A stretch of DNA of 64,000 bases from Vanrija pseudolonga (GCF_020906515.1 NC_085849.1:558001-622000); one strand, 5' to 3'. Shown: positions 42,933 through 54,183, counted from the stretch's first letter. The notes: a model not told the origin generated them from the letters alone. Translations and numbers: made by a program.

Positions 42933-44527
42933 GCTCCTGCTGCAAATTTCAGACACAGTGGCAGGGAAGGGAGGCGGCCCCACCCTGGCGCGGCGCGATA
43001 GCACCACCGGCAAGTGCGCCGTTATCGTCCACCCACTGCTGCGCCGCCGATAGTGCGGGCCCGCGCTCGGTCGGTCGTCGGTGCTGCTCGGCGGCGCGGC
43101 GGACGCTGCACCCCCGGCGCCTCGGCCCGCGATGTATTGCCATTTGTATGTCGCAGCGTGGGCGCTGCACGGGAATCCTCGCAAGGGACCACAAGCGAGC
43201 ACGCGCCATCGCAGCCGGCGGCAGATTTTCGCCTCGTCGTGACGATGATGATGACTCTGACGACGGGAGTAGTGGCTGTGGTGTCATCCGAGTTGTGAGG
43301 CGCCGTGTCATCGACCGAGGTGCCAACGGAACGCTCGCTGCCTGTGGAGCCCGTCGTCGTGATGACACCCACCCACTGCCCGTCCACTGCCTACACCAGC
43401 CTGACTCGCCTGCCACATGTCAGCAGATCGCCCGTATGACGCAGGCTGTGAATCACTTTTTGACCCGGCTATTGATTGATCGCCATGTGCGGCAGCCATC
43501 GCGACATGACATTGGCGAGACGAGACGAGGCGAGACGTTTACCGGTGCCGCGGCGCCCACGACGACGCCTTCTCACGGCGTGCTTGGCAGGTGGCACACC
43601 TTGGCACCTGGTCTCTCAGCCAGCCAGACCCGCCGATACGCATCCTGTCGGAGTGTCTCATGCAGCTGACACGGTCCGGGGTCCGGATAGCAAGACCCCG
43701 GTTACCTGCTTGTGGCTCGGTGGCTGCGTGCGGTGACTGACTTGCGCCATCGGAAAGGGTCGGCGTCATCGGCCGCGATCGGATTTGCACGGTACAAGTG
43801 GCGGGCGGGTGACCGGGCAGTGGCTCCCCGAACTAAGTAGGGTGGGTTTTTGGTGGGGCTACCACACCCGTTGCTGTGGAGCCACCAACAACGGAGTGGC
43901 TCAAGCTCAAGCTTCATGCTATGCGTGCATTTTCTACTGGTTCGTCTACAATGCGAATGATGACGCTCTATGCTCGGAAGGGGGGGAATACTACAACCAA
44001 TAAACAGTAACAATAAACGTGTAGATGGGAGCGGGTGGACTGGGTAAAATGTTTGTCCGTGAGACTATGCTTGTGCGGGAAGGTGGCGTGAGATGAGACA
44101 ATGTGGTAGTAGGAGGTGGTCGTGCAAGTAACCGTAGCCGGTTTGGTGTGTGTGAGTTGATGTAGTCGTTGTTGTGTGTTTGTGGCCGGAGCCAGCTATA
44201 CCGGAGGACGTAGACTTGTTACCCGAGGAATTTGCCACGCCTCTAGTGCGTCCCACATTCAATGCGTGCCGCGAGTGGCGAGGCGCGAGGCGAGACACAA
44301 GTCGAGGCGCTTCTTGAGGGCAGGTGATGCACGCACTGACGCGTGCGACTCGACTGCGTAAGATAGGTTGGTGATCGGGTGGCGCACGGTGTACAAGCAC
44401 CAAAGTCGTGTCGTGATCGGCAAAGATGCAGTGGGTGTTGTGGTCGTCGGTGGCGATGGCGATTAGCAAGCAAAGCAATGCTTGCTGCGCATGCTAGCTT
44501 GTGCTTCTCTATCATCGTCCAGCCAGC

Positions 44528-45253
44528 CTACTGCCATCGAGAGATGCCGTATGGGTCGGGGTAGTAGCTGTCGTTGACTGCGCGCTCCTCTTCGCTAAAG
44601 TCGAGCGCCGCCTCGGCCATGTCCTCGTCCATCGACTCGTCCTCCTGCGAGTACTGGGGCACTGGCTCGTTGTCGACGGGTGGTGCGCCAAAGCCGAGGG
44701 CGTTGTGGCTTGCCTGCTGCTGGCCAAAGGAGCCGAACACGCTGGCGCCGTTGGACTGGAACATGCGCCACGGGTCGGCCTGCTTCTCATTCACAGCGGG
44801 CTGTGCCCATGTGACTGTCGATGCAAACGCGTCTCCCGCAAACGCCGACTTGAGCGCGGCAATGCTCTCCTCCTGCAGCTGGGCATGTGTTGGCACCGAC
44901 GCGTGCGAGGCCGAGCGCTGGTCGTAAGAGTAGGTGGGGGTAAAGGACGAGGCAGGGTATTCGGGGAGACCGAGTTCGCCGCCCATGTCACCGCCAAAGT
45001 CGAAGCTGGCGTACTGCGCGACAGGCGAAGGGAAGGGCTGGTGCGAGGGGGGGAGGGGCATGTCATCGAGGTGGTAACCCATGCCGTTGGCGAGTGATGG
45101 TGCGCGAGCACGGGGGATCTGGCCGTCGAGTTCTGGAGAGATGGGGGCGGGGATAACGAGCGTGCGCGCGAGGTGGGCCTTGAAGTTTTCGAGCTCGGCC
45201 AGCTCCTGCGACACATGCATGTTGCCGTTGAGTGTAGCGATTAGGTCTTCCAT
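44528..45253 (-). CDS. Hypothetical protein, intronless (241 aa)
   Basis: I do not recognise the family. The frame starts with 'MEDLIATLNGNMHVSQELAE', a likely helix, followed by 'LENFKAHLARTLVIPAP'. The middle is rich in Ser, Pro, Gly, Tyr and Phe. The acidic end has 'EDESMDEDMAEAALDFSEEE' and then 'YYPDPYGISRW'. Composition is steady and protein-like, codon use resembles the neighbours, and the CACGATGG start has a good context with a CT/A-rich leader, so I think it is a real gene. The short N-terminal helix plus acidic disordered tail could suit a regulatory or adaptor protein, but that is only a guess. An upstream in-frame ATG at 45319 would add 22 low-complexity residues (Pro/Thr) and is less likely. 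Confidence 0.68.
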   Translation of the reverse strand: MEDLIATLNGNMHVSQELAELENFKAHLARTLVIPAPISPELDGQIPRARAPSLANGMGYHLDDMPLPPSHQPFPSPVAQYASFDFGGDMGGELGLPEYPASSFTPTYSYDQRSASHASVPTHAQLQEESIAALKSAFAGDAFASTVTWAQPAVNEKQADPWRMFQSNGASVFGSFGQQQASHNALGFGAPPVDNEPVPQYSQEDESMDEDMAEAALDFSEEERAVNDSYYPDPYGISRWQ

Positions 45254-47917
45254 CGTGGTGGTGGTGGGGGAGGTGGGTGGTGGTGGGTGGTGATAGGGAA
45301 AGAAAGTAGGAAGAGACAAGAGCAGTCTAAACTATTGTTTAAAGGGGGATTGCGGACAATGATAAGCTATCGGATAGCAAAGGCGACAATAAACGGCTTG
45401 TGCTTTCGTTGTCGGGTCAGAACGTGCGTGCCGGGCGGGGACACGGGGAATCGGAGCAGAGCGCAGCAATTGTGCGACCGGGAACGCGACGATTGTCTAC
45501 GTGTTTGTTTGCTGGTGTGGGTGTGAGAAACAAGGCAGTGAGAACAGAAACAAAAGCTTTGCAGTAACACCACAGTGCCAAGTTAACCGGGGCGTGTTGG
45601 GGACCACCGGCCTCGTTTACACTGTGCCAGCGTTCGAAAACCGGGTGGGTGGTGGGAGATGGTGACAGGATGGCAAATTGACAGCTCAGGCGGGGGGACG
45701 CAGGCCACGCAAGGGGACGCAGCGGGGCAGCGGGGGTGCACCGTGGGGGGCACCCACCCTTGGCTCACGCGCCCCCCTGCCACACTCGTCAGGTCCCGGT
45801 GCGACTGCCCACCCCGGCGCACCACCCGAGGTTGAGGGGGCTACGGGTCGAGTCTAGCCGGAGTACCTGACCGGCCGGTTACGGTTACTGCAGCAATACA
45901 CAAGACGCCACTGCACACCACCAGCCTGCTCGAGCCGCCGCGTCCCCCACCCACCCACACTCATTGTAGTCGTCGTCGCCATCACACGCACGCACGGCTA
46001 TCACGCAGCCTCTGTTGCCAGGATCGCCAGTTTCGCTATCTGTCGTCTGTCTGTCGGGTCGTGGAGTGGAGCGTACGGCAAATCACCGCACACCGCCCAT
46101 TTGAGCAGCCTGCAGCAGCGCCGCCGCGAGCTTGGCCCGCGCACCCGCGCACCCCGTCCGCATCATTGTCCGCGCTCGCCTCGCCACAAAGCCCCTTCCC
46201 CACATCCCCACAAACTTTGTCAACGCCATCCCCCACTTGCCGCCGGGTCCCTACGTCCCTGTTTGACCACCACAATTTTTTTTTCAAGAGTCGCCAGTAG
46301 TACTACGCAGCAGCGCTATGCAACGCGCTAATCGCGCTTGCATGCAGTAAGCACGCACATGCACCCACTCTGGTGCAACAGCCAAGCTTGTGGCCAAGAA
46401 GCCAGCCCACACGTCATGACGCCACAAATGCAACTTTGTTCACTACGCAGCCGTCGGCACCCAGGCCGGAGCAGACAGCGCCGGCGCGGGCTCGCCGCCG
46501 TTCCGGTGCGGACAGGACAGGACAGGACATGCTCGCTCGATCGGGTGGATCGGCGCCATTGTCCGCCCTCTATCGCCGTCACCCCGCACCGCACCCCGCA
46601 TGCTGACGTGCCTTGCCGTCTCCGCCGCCGCCGGCGCTCGCCCGCTCATTCGCCCATTCGTCGATTCGTCCATTGCCCCTACCGAGGCGTCCTGGATAAG
46701 CATGCTCCTGTATGCCTGCATGTGTGCAGCAGCGAATCGTTCGGCGCCACTATCCGACGTCCACTCGTGGATCACGCGGGGCAACACTCCAGCCAAACAC
46801 TGTCGAGCAGTGCTGGTGCTAATTAAACCTTGGAGCTCCGGCTACGTCGCCGCCGCCACGGTTAGCGCAATCGCGCCAGTTACGACGTGTCTGACGCGCG
46901 CTGTGTAAAAAAAACCGAAGCTAGTGCGGGTGGAGGGGGTGGAGGGGCGGATGGAGCTCGCCGGTGGAGGCGAGGAAACAGCCGATACGTCGTCGACGCA
47001 GCAACGGAGGCAGGCACACCACCCCACCTGGACGCGTCGGCTCGTACACGCCATACGCGGAATACACGTCGTGACACCCAAGTGTGCCATCTGTCAGTCA
47101 ATTTTGACCGAGTTGAGTTGCATTAACCAGTGTGATGCGCGCGATACGGCACGACACGCACGACAAGGCGCGCCAAAGCACGCACGACGCGTACGACATG
47201 GCGTTTGTGTCTCACGTTAGCGCCCCACAGGCCCCACTCCACCCATCCCGGGCGGAACTTCCCATTCACCTGGTCCGGTCTGAGCGCGCGTGCTTTGATT
47301 TTCTCCACATATTTCTCCACAAGCCCACGCCCGGCCCCGGCGAACAATAAAAAAGCTGTTCAAGTACCCGTGTGTATTGTTTCGCAGCCATCGGGCAAGT
47401 GAGATACCGAGGACATTCCGGACGCCCCGCGGGCTGGGGCAGCCGCAGCCGACTCAGCGGCGCGCCTCTTCGTGCCGAACCCGACGACTGCACAAAGCCG
47501 CAGTCAGCCATGGCCACAGTCAAAGAGATCCACAGCGTCAGACTCGATCACGCCACGCGCCATGGCTGCAATCACGCGGAATGCGCTCTGCTTCGCCACA
47601 CCGGTTGTCAGATACGCTGGTAGCTGTTGGCAGGCATCGGCTATGAGTAACCGCCTCGTGGCAGTCAGTATCGAGAGTATCGAGTGTGGGTTAGCCTTGT
47701 GCCACGGACGTGGGACACGGGTCTCCGAAACCATGACGATCGGGACGCTGCACACTGCTGCTGCATGCTTTCTTTACACTGCTCTTGTCACCTGACAGCT
47801 GGGTCCTCTGTAAACAATGCCTGCCGAGTTGTGAGAGTACAGGGGGTCCCTTGGGGACTCGTTCTCCTGCTGACAGCTCCCCCCTACTACACCCCTGCCC
47901 CATTCGACTCCCCTCCC
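45254..47917. other. Intergenic region of about 2.7 kb
   Basis: It holds the promoter and leader of the unknown gene at its left and the 3' flank of the PI31-like gene at its right. Open frames here (up to 162 codons) have no domains and poor composition. A T-run lies near 46277-46285. No RNA gene is recognised. Confidence 0.5.
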
Positions 47918-49236
47918 TTACATGAACATGCCACCTCCTCCCCCGCCGAACCCACCAGAACCGCCCCCGAATCCACCTCCAAAGCCTCCTCCCCCACCGA
48001 ACCCACCGCGGCCCCCAAACCCGCCTGGGCCTCCAAACCCTCCTCCAAACCCACCACGCCCTCCGCGAGGGCCACCGGGGAACCTCGGTCCCCCAAGGTG
48101 ACCGAGGTCGGGGCCAAACTCGCCGGGCGGGGGCAGCTCGTCGCCCCAGTCTGGGTCCGTGCTGCCTACCCCTCCGAGGGGGTTACCCCCTGGCCCCAGG
48201 AAGCGAGGTCCGCCCGCGCCGGGGCCGACGGGGTCCCAGCGCGATCCGGGCGGGTTGATGGAGCCGCCTGGGCCGTCACGGTCCGGGTCGCGCGCGCGGC
48301 GGCCATCAAAGAGCGGGTGGTTGAAGTCGACCAGCATCCCGCCCCCTGCCTCTGAGCCCAGTCCGCCCGGCCCGCGCAGTGGCCCGAGGGGGTCGAGGTC
48401 GCGATGGCCGATGGACGGGCCGGGAATACCACCAAAGCGCGGCACATCAGCCAACGGGTCGATGAGCGGGTTAGGCCTCGCCGGCTGCGGCTCAGCACCA
48501 GGCCGCCTGGGTGCGCCCGGCTGCTGAGCTGGTGGTGCTGGGGCAACAGGACTGACTGTCAGCGATGCTACTACTTTGTAACTTACGGAGCACGGTAGCC
48601 TTCCTTCGCAAGGCCTGGAATCAGCCGCCCAATAATATCGCGGTTGTACTGCTCGATGAAGCGGCGCACGGCGTCGAGTGACGTGAAGCCGAGTGATGAC
48701 GCATCGCGGGCAGTGGCCGCGCGGCTGGCCGTCGCAGCCGACGGGATGGGGAACGCTGACGCGTTGACAATATCAGCGAGCACAAGCGAGAGGGTGTGCG
48801 GCGCGCCATCCTCTGCCATGGCATCGATCTGGACGCGGCCGCCCATGCGGCCCACGCGCACGCGGAACGTCATCGCGCTCTGGGGGTGGCGATACTCGAA
48901 GCTGTATGCGTCTTCGCCGCGGTCGTTCCACCCGCGCGGGAGGGCAGTTCCGGGCGGCGCGGCATCGGGGAGCGCCTCGTCCGGGTCGACGGCGGTGGTG
49001 GTTTCCGACGCCGCGTCGTCAATCTCGTCGTTGGTCGACCCGCTCGGACCAGGCTCGTCGTCCTCTGCCTGGGCACCATTCTCAGCCCCAGCGAGCCGGA
49101 AGCCCAGCACCGCATGGATCGCGTGCACCAGCGCCGCAACGGCATCAGTCGGCCTCGGGAGGGGCGAGGTCGTGCCAGGCGGCAGCAGGAGTTGGAGGAG
49201 GGCGAGGACCGCCACCGGGTCGAGGGGGTTGGACAT
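47918..49236 (-). CDS. PI31-type proteasome regulator (427 aa)
   Basis: The exons are 48587..49236 and 47918..48551, with a 35-nt intron (GTAAGT, CTGAC, CAG). The N-terminal half reads as the PI31 FP-type domain: 'DPVAVLALLQLLLPPGTTSP', 'DAYSFEYRHPQSAMTFRVRV' and 'DAVRRFIEQYNRDIIGRLIP'. The C-terminal half is the Pro/Gly/Arg-rich PI31 tail, with 'RFGGIPGPSIGHRDLDPLGP', 'MLVDFNHPLF', 'SRWDPVGPGAGGPR' and 'DELPPPGEFGPDLGH'. PI31/Fub1 binds the 20S proteasome and affects its assembly or activity (family knowledge). The last 60 or so residues are an FGG-rich insert before the end 'GMFM', which sits where animal PI31 has its short hydrophobic-Tyr-x tail. The gene is divergent from the UPF0643 gene. 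Confidence 0.85.
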
Positions 49237-50824
49237 GGCGAAGGATGGATTCGGAATACGATATCTAGCTCGTGATGGATTCAAGCAGCTGCTTGCTTAT
49301 CGATCGATAGGCACGGCGCGGTGGGTGGCCGGGAACGGAGAGCACGCCGCGCTGCAAGCGTCGCGTTGTGCGTTTGTAATACAGTGGTGCCGAGGCGAGC
49401 GAATCGGGAGGCGCTGGAACTTTCCGAGCCGAAGCCGTGTCCCGAAATCTCAGATGTGGTCTCGACGCGCCGTGGCGTTCGGGAGACGATGGTGTGATTG
49501 CGTTAGATGTGAGTGTGAGGAGGGGGTGGGTGAGCTGTGGTGTGAGGTGAGGGCGAGGTGGTGGTTTGTGTCGAGATGGAAGTGGTTGTGGGATGTCAGC
49601 ATTGGAAGTGCGTCATGGTCACAGACGCGTCACCGTACAGCTGTATGGTAGTGAGACGGAAGCAGATTCTCCCACCCAGGCCGACCTCCACCGAGTGAGA
49701 GCAGGGAGCTGGAACCCAGCCAGCAGCCACGCCGGTATGCCGAGGTTGAAGCTCGACTCGACTTCGACGAGCAAGCACCCTCAAGAACCCAAGCACGAGC
49801 TGAAGGTGCAGCAGCAGCTCGCACCAGCCCAATCGCCCAACTCATGCATCCATACACATGAGCGAGCCAAGCGTTATCAAGGGATCGCCCGGCATCTTAC
49901 CCTGGGCCCAGCCGAGACCCTACACGCAGCCTTGCAAATTACCCGCCCCGCCGCCGGCATCCTCGATCGGCTACGCTGCGAACGTGTGCAGTGAACGTAC
50001 GCTGTAATGGGAAATAGCCGCGAGGTATGTGCGGGATTGGCCATCGTCATCGCACTGTTTGCTGTGCGAGGCAGGTACTTCGGCCGGTGGTCGGGGAGGT
50101 GGTGGTGCAGAGTGCAGAGGAATAATCTGGGCATACAACAAGGTGGCGTGAGTGGTGAGGTTGCCGCCTCGTTGACCTCAGCACGTTATGCCTTGACTTC
50201 GAGTCAAGCCACACGCAATGTCGCGTCGTCGCCGGGAAACAGCCGGGCATGCATACGCTACACAGAGAGAGCATGCAACCCGGTGCTCCAAACGCGTGCG
50301 TCGTGCGTCACTGACTGACTTTGCCCCAGGGTTGTGTGGCACTGGGTGTATCCGGCAGGCACGGCGACAACTGGCCCATCACGCCATCGGTGACCATTGT
50401 GGTGGCACTCGTTCGCGACGTTGCACAACCGTCCCTACTGCTATGCGTGCTTAGAAAATTTTGTAATTGGCAGCCAAGGCAGCCAGGCAGCGCAATACAA
50501 GCACACGGAAAGAGTAAGCAGCACGCGAAATGGGCAGGTCCCGCCTCGTTGCGGGGCACTATGGCGCCATTGTATGGGCAATGGACAGAGTGGAAAACGG
50601 TGCAATCGCTCGCCATGGCTACGACGACAGCGACAGTGTATAAGAGTGCAAGCGGGTCGTTCTTGCTCCTGCTCCACAGCACAAACACCACGCAGTACAC
50701 ACTGCCAGCACTTGCCACCGAGTAAAGAACAGCAAGCAACGACGAAACAGCATCGCGCCGCCACGAAAACACATCAACCCACTCAACCTACCCCACCCAG
50801 CCCCCCACCCCACCCAACACCACA
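49237..50824. promoter_or_regulatory. Divergent promoter region, PI31-like and UPF0643 genes
   Basis: About 1.6 kb with no supported gene. The right end (about 50640-50820) is A/C-rich, like a leader sequence. An ATTCGGAATACGATA word at 49249 also occurs near 26521. No tRNA is seen. Confidence 0.5.
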
Positions 50825-51760
50825 ATGACCGCCGCCGTGGCCCAGCCACTGTCGCCCAAGAGCACCGTCTCCAACATCGAGGACGCGATCCTCAAGCGCG
50901 AGATCTCGCGCTCGACCCCGGTCGAGATCCACTCGCTGCGCCACTACAGCGCCGAGGAGGCCGTCGCCATCGCCGACCGGGGACGCCGCACCGCCGCCTC
51001 TGGCCGTGGGCGCGACAGCTCGCCCAAGGCGCTCGTGTACGCCTCGGGCTCGTCCCCTCCCCCCGGCGGTCTGCCCGGCCTCCCGCCCCGCCGCCGCTCG
51101 TCCGCCGCGTCCACCTCGCTCGACGCGCACGACTTCCACTCGCACCACCAGCCGCCTAGCGCCACCGCCGAGCCGAACGACGAGCCCATCCTCTACCTCC
51201 CCCCTCTGCTGTCTGGCCTGCCGCACGACGTCGCGCCCGAAGACCCGTCCACGCGCGGCGAGTTCGACACGCGCCTCCCCCACATCGACCCTGCGTCCCT
51301 CGCCCTCCACCAGGCGCTCCACCACTTCCACCCCGTCGACAACCACTACGCGTCGACAGAGTACCCCGAGGCCTTCAACTGGCGCGACCTCTCGCTGCCC
51401 GAGGACGTCGAGCGCGAGTGGTATGTGGTTGTCTTCCGCTCCCGCCGCCGCCCCGAGTCGGAGAGCCTGAGCCTGTACGCCGCCGACCGCGCCGCGCACG
51501 CCGAGGCAGTCGCCAATGGCGGCCTCATCCTCTACTGGTACGGCGTGCCAGACCACACCGGCCTCAACATGGCCACCTGCATCTGGCAGTCGCGCAAGCA
51601 CGCCGTCAACGCCATCTCGGGCCCCAAGCACATGGAGGCCATGAAGGAGGCCGCGGGCGCCTACGAGACGTACAACCTCGAGCGCTGGCGCCTCCAGAAG
51701 GTGCTCGGATCGACCAAGCTCCGGCTCGCGCGCTGGGAGGGCGGAGACGTGGGATGGTAA
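50825..51760 (+). CDS. UPF0643 family protein of unknown function (311 aa)
   Basis: Intronless. The N-terminal 110 residues are Ser/Arg/Pro-rich and variable. The rest matches the fungal UPF0643 family: 'PILYLPPLLSGLPHDV', 'LPHIDPASLALHQALHHF', 'YPEAFNWRDLSLPEDVEREW', 'YVVVFRSRRRPESESLSLY', 'NGGLILYWYGVPDHTGLNMA', then 'TCIWQSRKHAVNAISGPKHM' and 'YETYNLERWRLQKVLG'. No biochemical role is known to me. The Trp/His/Tyr-rich core suggests a compact small-molecule-binding or enzymatic fold, which is a guess. The start is in a CACAATGACC context after a C/A-rich leader. Confidence 0.86.
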   Translation: MTAAVAQPLSPKSTVSNIEDAILKREISRSTPVEIHSLRHYSAEEAVAIADRGRRTAASGRGRDSSPKALVYASGSSPPPGGLPGLPPRRRSSAASTSLDAHDFHSHHQPPSATAEPNDEPILYLPPLLSGLPHDVAPEDPSTRGEFDTRLPHIDPASLALHQALHHFHPVDNHYASTEYPEAFNWRDLSLPEDVEREWYVVVFRSRRRPESESLSLYAADRAAHAEAVANGGLILYWYGVPDHTGLNMATCIWQSRKHAVNAISGPKHMEAMKEAAGAYETYNLERWRLQKVLGSTKLRLARWEGGDVGW

Positions 51761-52828
51761 TTTGTCTTGCCACCACCATTGTCAACGTCACGACCCTTCA
51801 CGACCACAATTAAAAGCGCCATAGAGCCACATAGCATATTTGGGCATTTAGCAGCACCGCCACCCGAGGGCATTGTACGCATTATAATGTAGTAGTAACA
51901 TGCAAGAAGAGTAGAACAATCAATCAGCAGAGAGCACTGAGCGGCGGGTTGAGTAGGGAGCAGGTATCAACGATAGCCAACATCGCCAGCGCGAGGCTCC
52001 ACTACGCCACGTCGGCAGTTGACAAAGTCAGTCGGGTAGGCAACATGGCGTCAACCGTGAGCCGCGCGTCCGAAACCCAAACGGCAACTGCCCAGGAGCC
52101 AGCCTCCTGGTACAGCTGACGCCGGGTTGCTCGGCCGGTGCGGCCGCTGGAGCCATGAGGCTGTGGATCCCGCCAGTGCATCAGCATGTTTGGATTCTCG
52201 GCCATCTCGCTCGCACGAGTCGCCTCGACGGGGGTCTTTTCGAGGCATGGTGCACAATCGCCCGCACGAGATGAACCGTCAGCCGCAGCCCCATCCTCGC
52301 TGCGGTACTCGGCTTCGGTAGCGCGTGATGCCGGTTTCCTATCCAGCAGCTGGAGACCGGTTCCACCTCGACACCGCCAATGACTGCTGCCCTTTTGGGT
52401 CTTGTCTGGACGCTGGTTCAGCGACTGGCGAATGTCGAGGCGCTGGAATCTCGGCATCGATGTCTCCACTGCGTCTTCATGTCCAACAGCCGTCCGCGCG
52501 ACGGCTGGACGAAGTTCTCCTGCCCGTTGCGGTGGCGTTCGGCTTTCAAGTCAGGTATGAGCGGTTGTGTCGGTACCGCCGTCGTTGGTCGTAGAAGCAC
52601 AGTGAGGGCCGTAGTCGCCGTCTGCTTTTCCCCTCTGCGAGAGACTTTTCTCTCCTCGCTCTTGTTTCTTTGTGAGCTTGCTCCTTGCTCCTTGCTTCGC
52701 GTCTGCCCGTCTCCACCTGTCTGGGGTTGGCCGCGCCTGCCTTCGTGCCGTGCGCTCCCCTGCCGCCACCAACACTCCCTCTCCATTCCCCAGCTAGGGT
52801 ATACAATGCATTCGACCGAAAAGAAAAC
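51761..52828. other. Convergent intergenic region
   Basis: About 1.1 kb between the ends of the UPF0643 and SSS1 genes. It is AT-rich just after 51800 (3' UTR-like) and CT-rich on the plus strand near 52620-52700. No supported gene; the open frames here have no domains. Confidence 0.5.
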
Positions 52829-53183
52829 CTATGCGCCGCCGCTTATCGTCAGCTTGGCCTTCGACATGTGACTTACACAAGGATGTTGTTGATGGGGATG
52901 TGGATCAGCTTGACGAGGTAGCCGATGACGCCCATGACGCCGAAGCCGATCGCGATGGCCTTGCAGAGCTGGATGTACTCTGGGGTGTGGGTCAGTGTGT
53001 GTCGCTGGGCGGCATGCTCGTGAACGCGCGTGCGTACCCTGCTCGGTGGGCTTGGTACACCTGTTGATGAACTGGGAGAAGTCAGCTCGGCCCCGCTAGC
53101 AGCAAAAGCAGGCCACTCACGTGTGTGCCCTCCTTGACGAAGGATTGGGGGATCTCGACAAGCTCCTTGAGGGACTCGGACAT
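52829..53183 (-). CDS. SSS1: Sec61 gamma / SSS1 translocon subunit (70 aa)
   Basis: Four exons, 53121..53183, 53038..53071, 52877..52979 and 52829..52841, join to 71 codons. The protein reads MSESLKELVEIPQSF, then 'VKEGTHFINRCTKPTEQEYI', then the single membrane helix 'CKAIAIGFGVMGVIGYLVKL' and 'IHIPINNILVGGA'. This is the gamma subunit of the ER protein-conducting channel. The final 13-nt exon (C GGC GGC GCA TAG) restores the conserved Gly-Gly end; without splicing the frame stops directly after NNILV. Introns are 49, 58 and 35 nt. The gene is too short and too split to stand out as an open frame. It is divergent from the cyclophilin gene across under 250 bp. Confidence 0.95.
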
Positions 53184-53429
53184 TGTGTTTTGTCGTTTGT
53201 GGTGGATGGAAGGTTGTCGATGAGATGTTGCGAGTTGGCCAGCACGCGAGTTGTCAGGGCGACAGCAGCAAGCAGGCGGGGCTGGACGTGGCACACCACA
53301 TTGCAATGCGGCGGGATCAAATTGGCGCGCGTGGCGTCTTCCATCCGCCTGGCGGATCGATCAGTCAACAAATGTCGAATCGCTGTTGCTGCTCGCCTCC
53401 ACTCCTCCTCCTCGACACCACTTGCGACC

Positions 53430-54183
53430 ATGTCAAAGCCAGAATACGTGACCCTCGACACGTCAGTCGGGTCCTTCACTGTCGAGCTGTACACTGCGCA
53501 CGCGCCAAAGGTGGGTACCTTACCCGGGCGACAACGCTAACCACTGCAGACGTGTGCCAACTTCTCCAAGCTCGCCGAACGGGGGTACTACAATGGTGTT
53601 GTGGTGGGTTTACCGTCAATGTTACGGACCCAGCTGACCCCCCAGTTCCACCGCGTCATCCCCGGATTCATGATCCAGGGAGGTGACCCCACGGGTACCG
53701 GCCGCGGAGGAACCTCCATCTACGGCGACAAGTTTGCGGATGAGATCCACCCCGAGCTGCGGTTTGTCGGCGCGGGTATCCTGGCCATGGCGAACTCGGG
53801 GCCTAATACGAATGGTAAGTCAGCGAGCGAGCGCAGCGAGTGAGCTGGGTGTGGACTGGAGTGTGATCGAGCAGCGGTTCGGCGGCCGTCCGCCACGCTG
53901 CCCAACGCTCGAAACAGCTCACTGCCTCATGCGCTCCCCTCCCTTCCCCAACCCGCTCACCCCATCCCCAGGCTCCCAGTTCTTCATCACGGCAGCCCCC
54001 ACGCCGTTCCTCGACGGCAAGCACACGATCTTCGGCCGCGTCTCGTCCGGTATGAAGACGGTGCAGCGGCTCGAGGCGGTCCGGACGGACGGCAACGACC
54101 GCCCGGTCGAGGACATCAAGATCCACAAGGCGCGGCTGGGGGACGGCGGCGCGGGCAACTCGGCGCTCGTGTACCGGGACTAA
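53430..54183 (+). CDS. PPIL1: PPIL1-type cyclophilin (peptidyl-prolyl isomerase, 171 aa)
   Basis: Exons 53430..53510, 53550..53603, 53646..53814 and 53972..54183 join to 172 codons. It starts '[20 protein letters not shown]' and contains the active-site runs '[20 protein letters not shown]' (catalytic Arg, Phe, Gln), '[19 protein letters not shown]' and '[13 protein letters not shown]'. The length and lack of extra domains fit the spliceosome-associated PPIL1/Cyp1 subfamily. The usual loop Trp is replaced by His ('LDGKHTIFG'), as is common in this subfamily. Introns 1 and 2 are short (39 and 42 nt); intron 3 is 157 nt. Confidence 0.95.

Larger units (their letters stand above)
32940..44527. 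other. Gene desert of about 11.6 kb
   Basis: No gene is supported. Open frames up to 427 codons exist but overlap one another on both strands, lack domains and have random-looking composition, as expected in GC-rich DNA. The visible structure is many short decayed tandem duplications: 34331-34367, 36992-37046, 37146-37183, 37441-37480, 39777-39844, 40511-40850 and 42894-42932. There is also a CCCG microsatellite, and recurring words such as GTATTCC(C)G, CATGTG and CCGAGATAG. A segment at about 41200-41560 is AT-richer and reads more like decayed coding sequence. I found no LTR, reverse transcriptase, integrase or transposase remnant by eye. Confidence 0.6.

Noticed and set aside
32940-44527. 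Retroelement or DNA-transposon remnants in the desert
   Set aside because: I looked for reverse transcriptase, integrase, transposase motifs, long terminal repeats and inverted ends and saw none by eye. A library search would be decisive.
46061-47350. Small frames between the unknown gene and the PI31-like gene
   Set aside because: None has a domain, good start context, or joinable splice sites.
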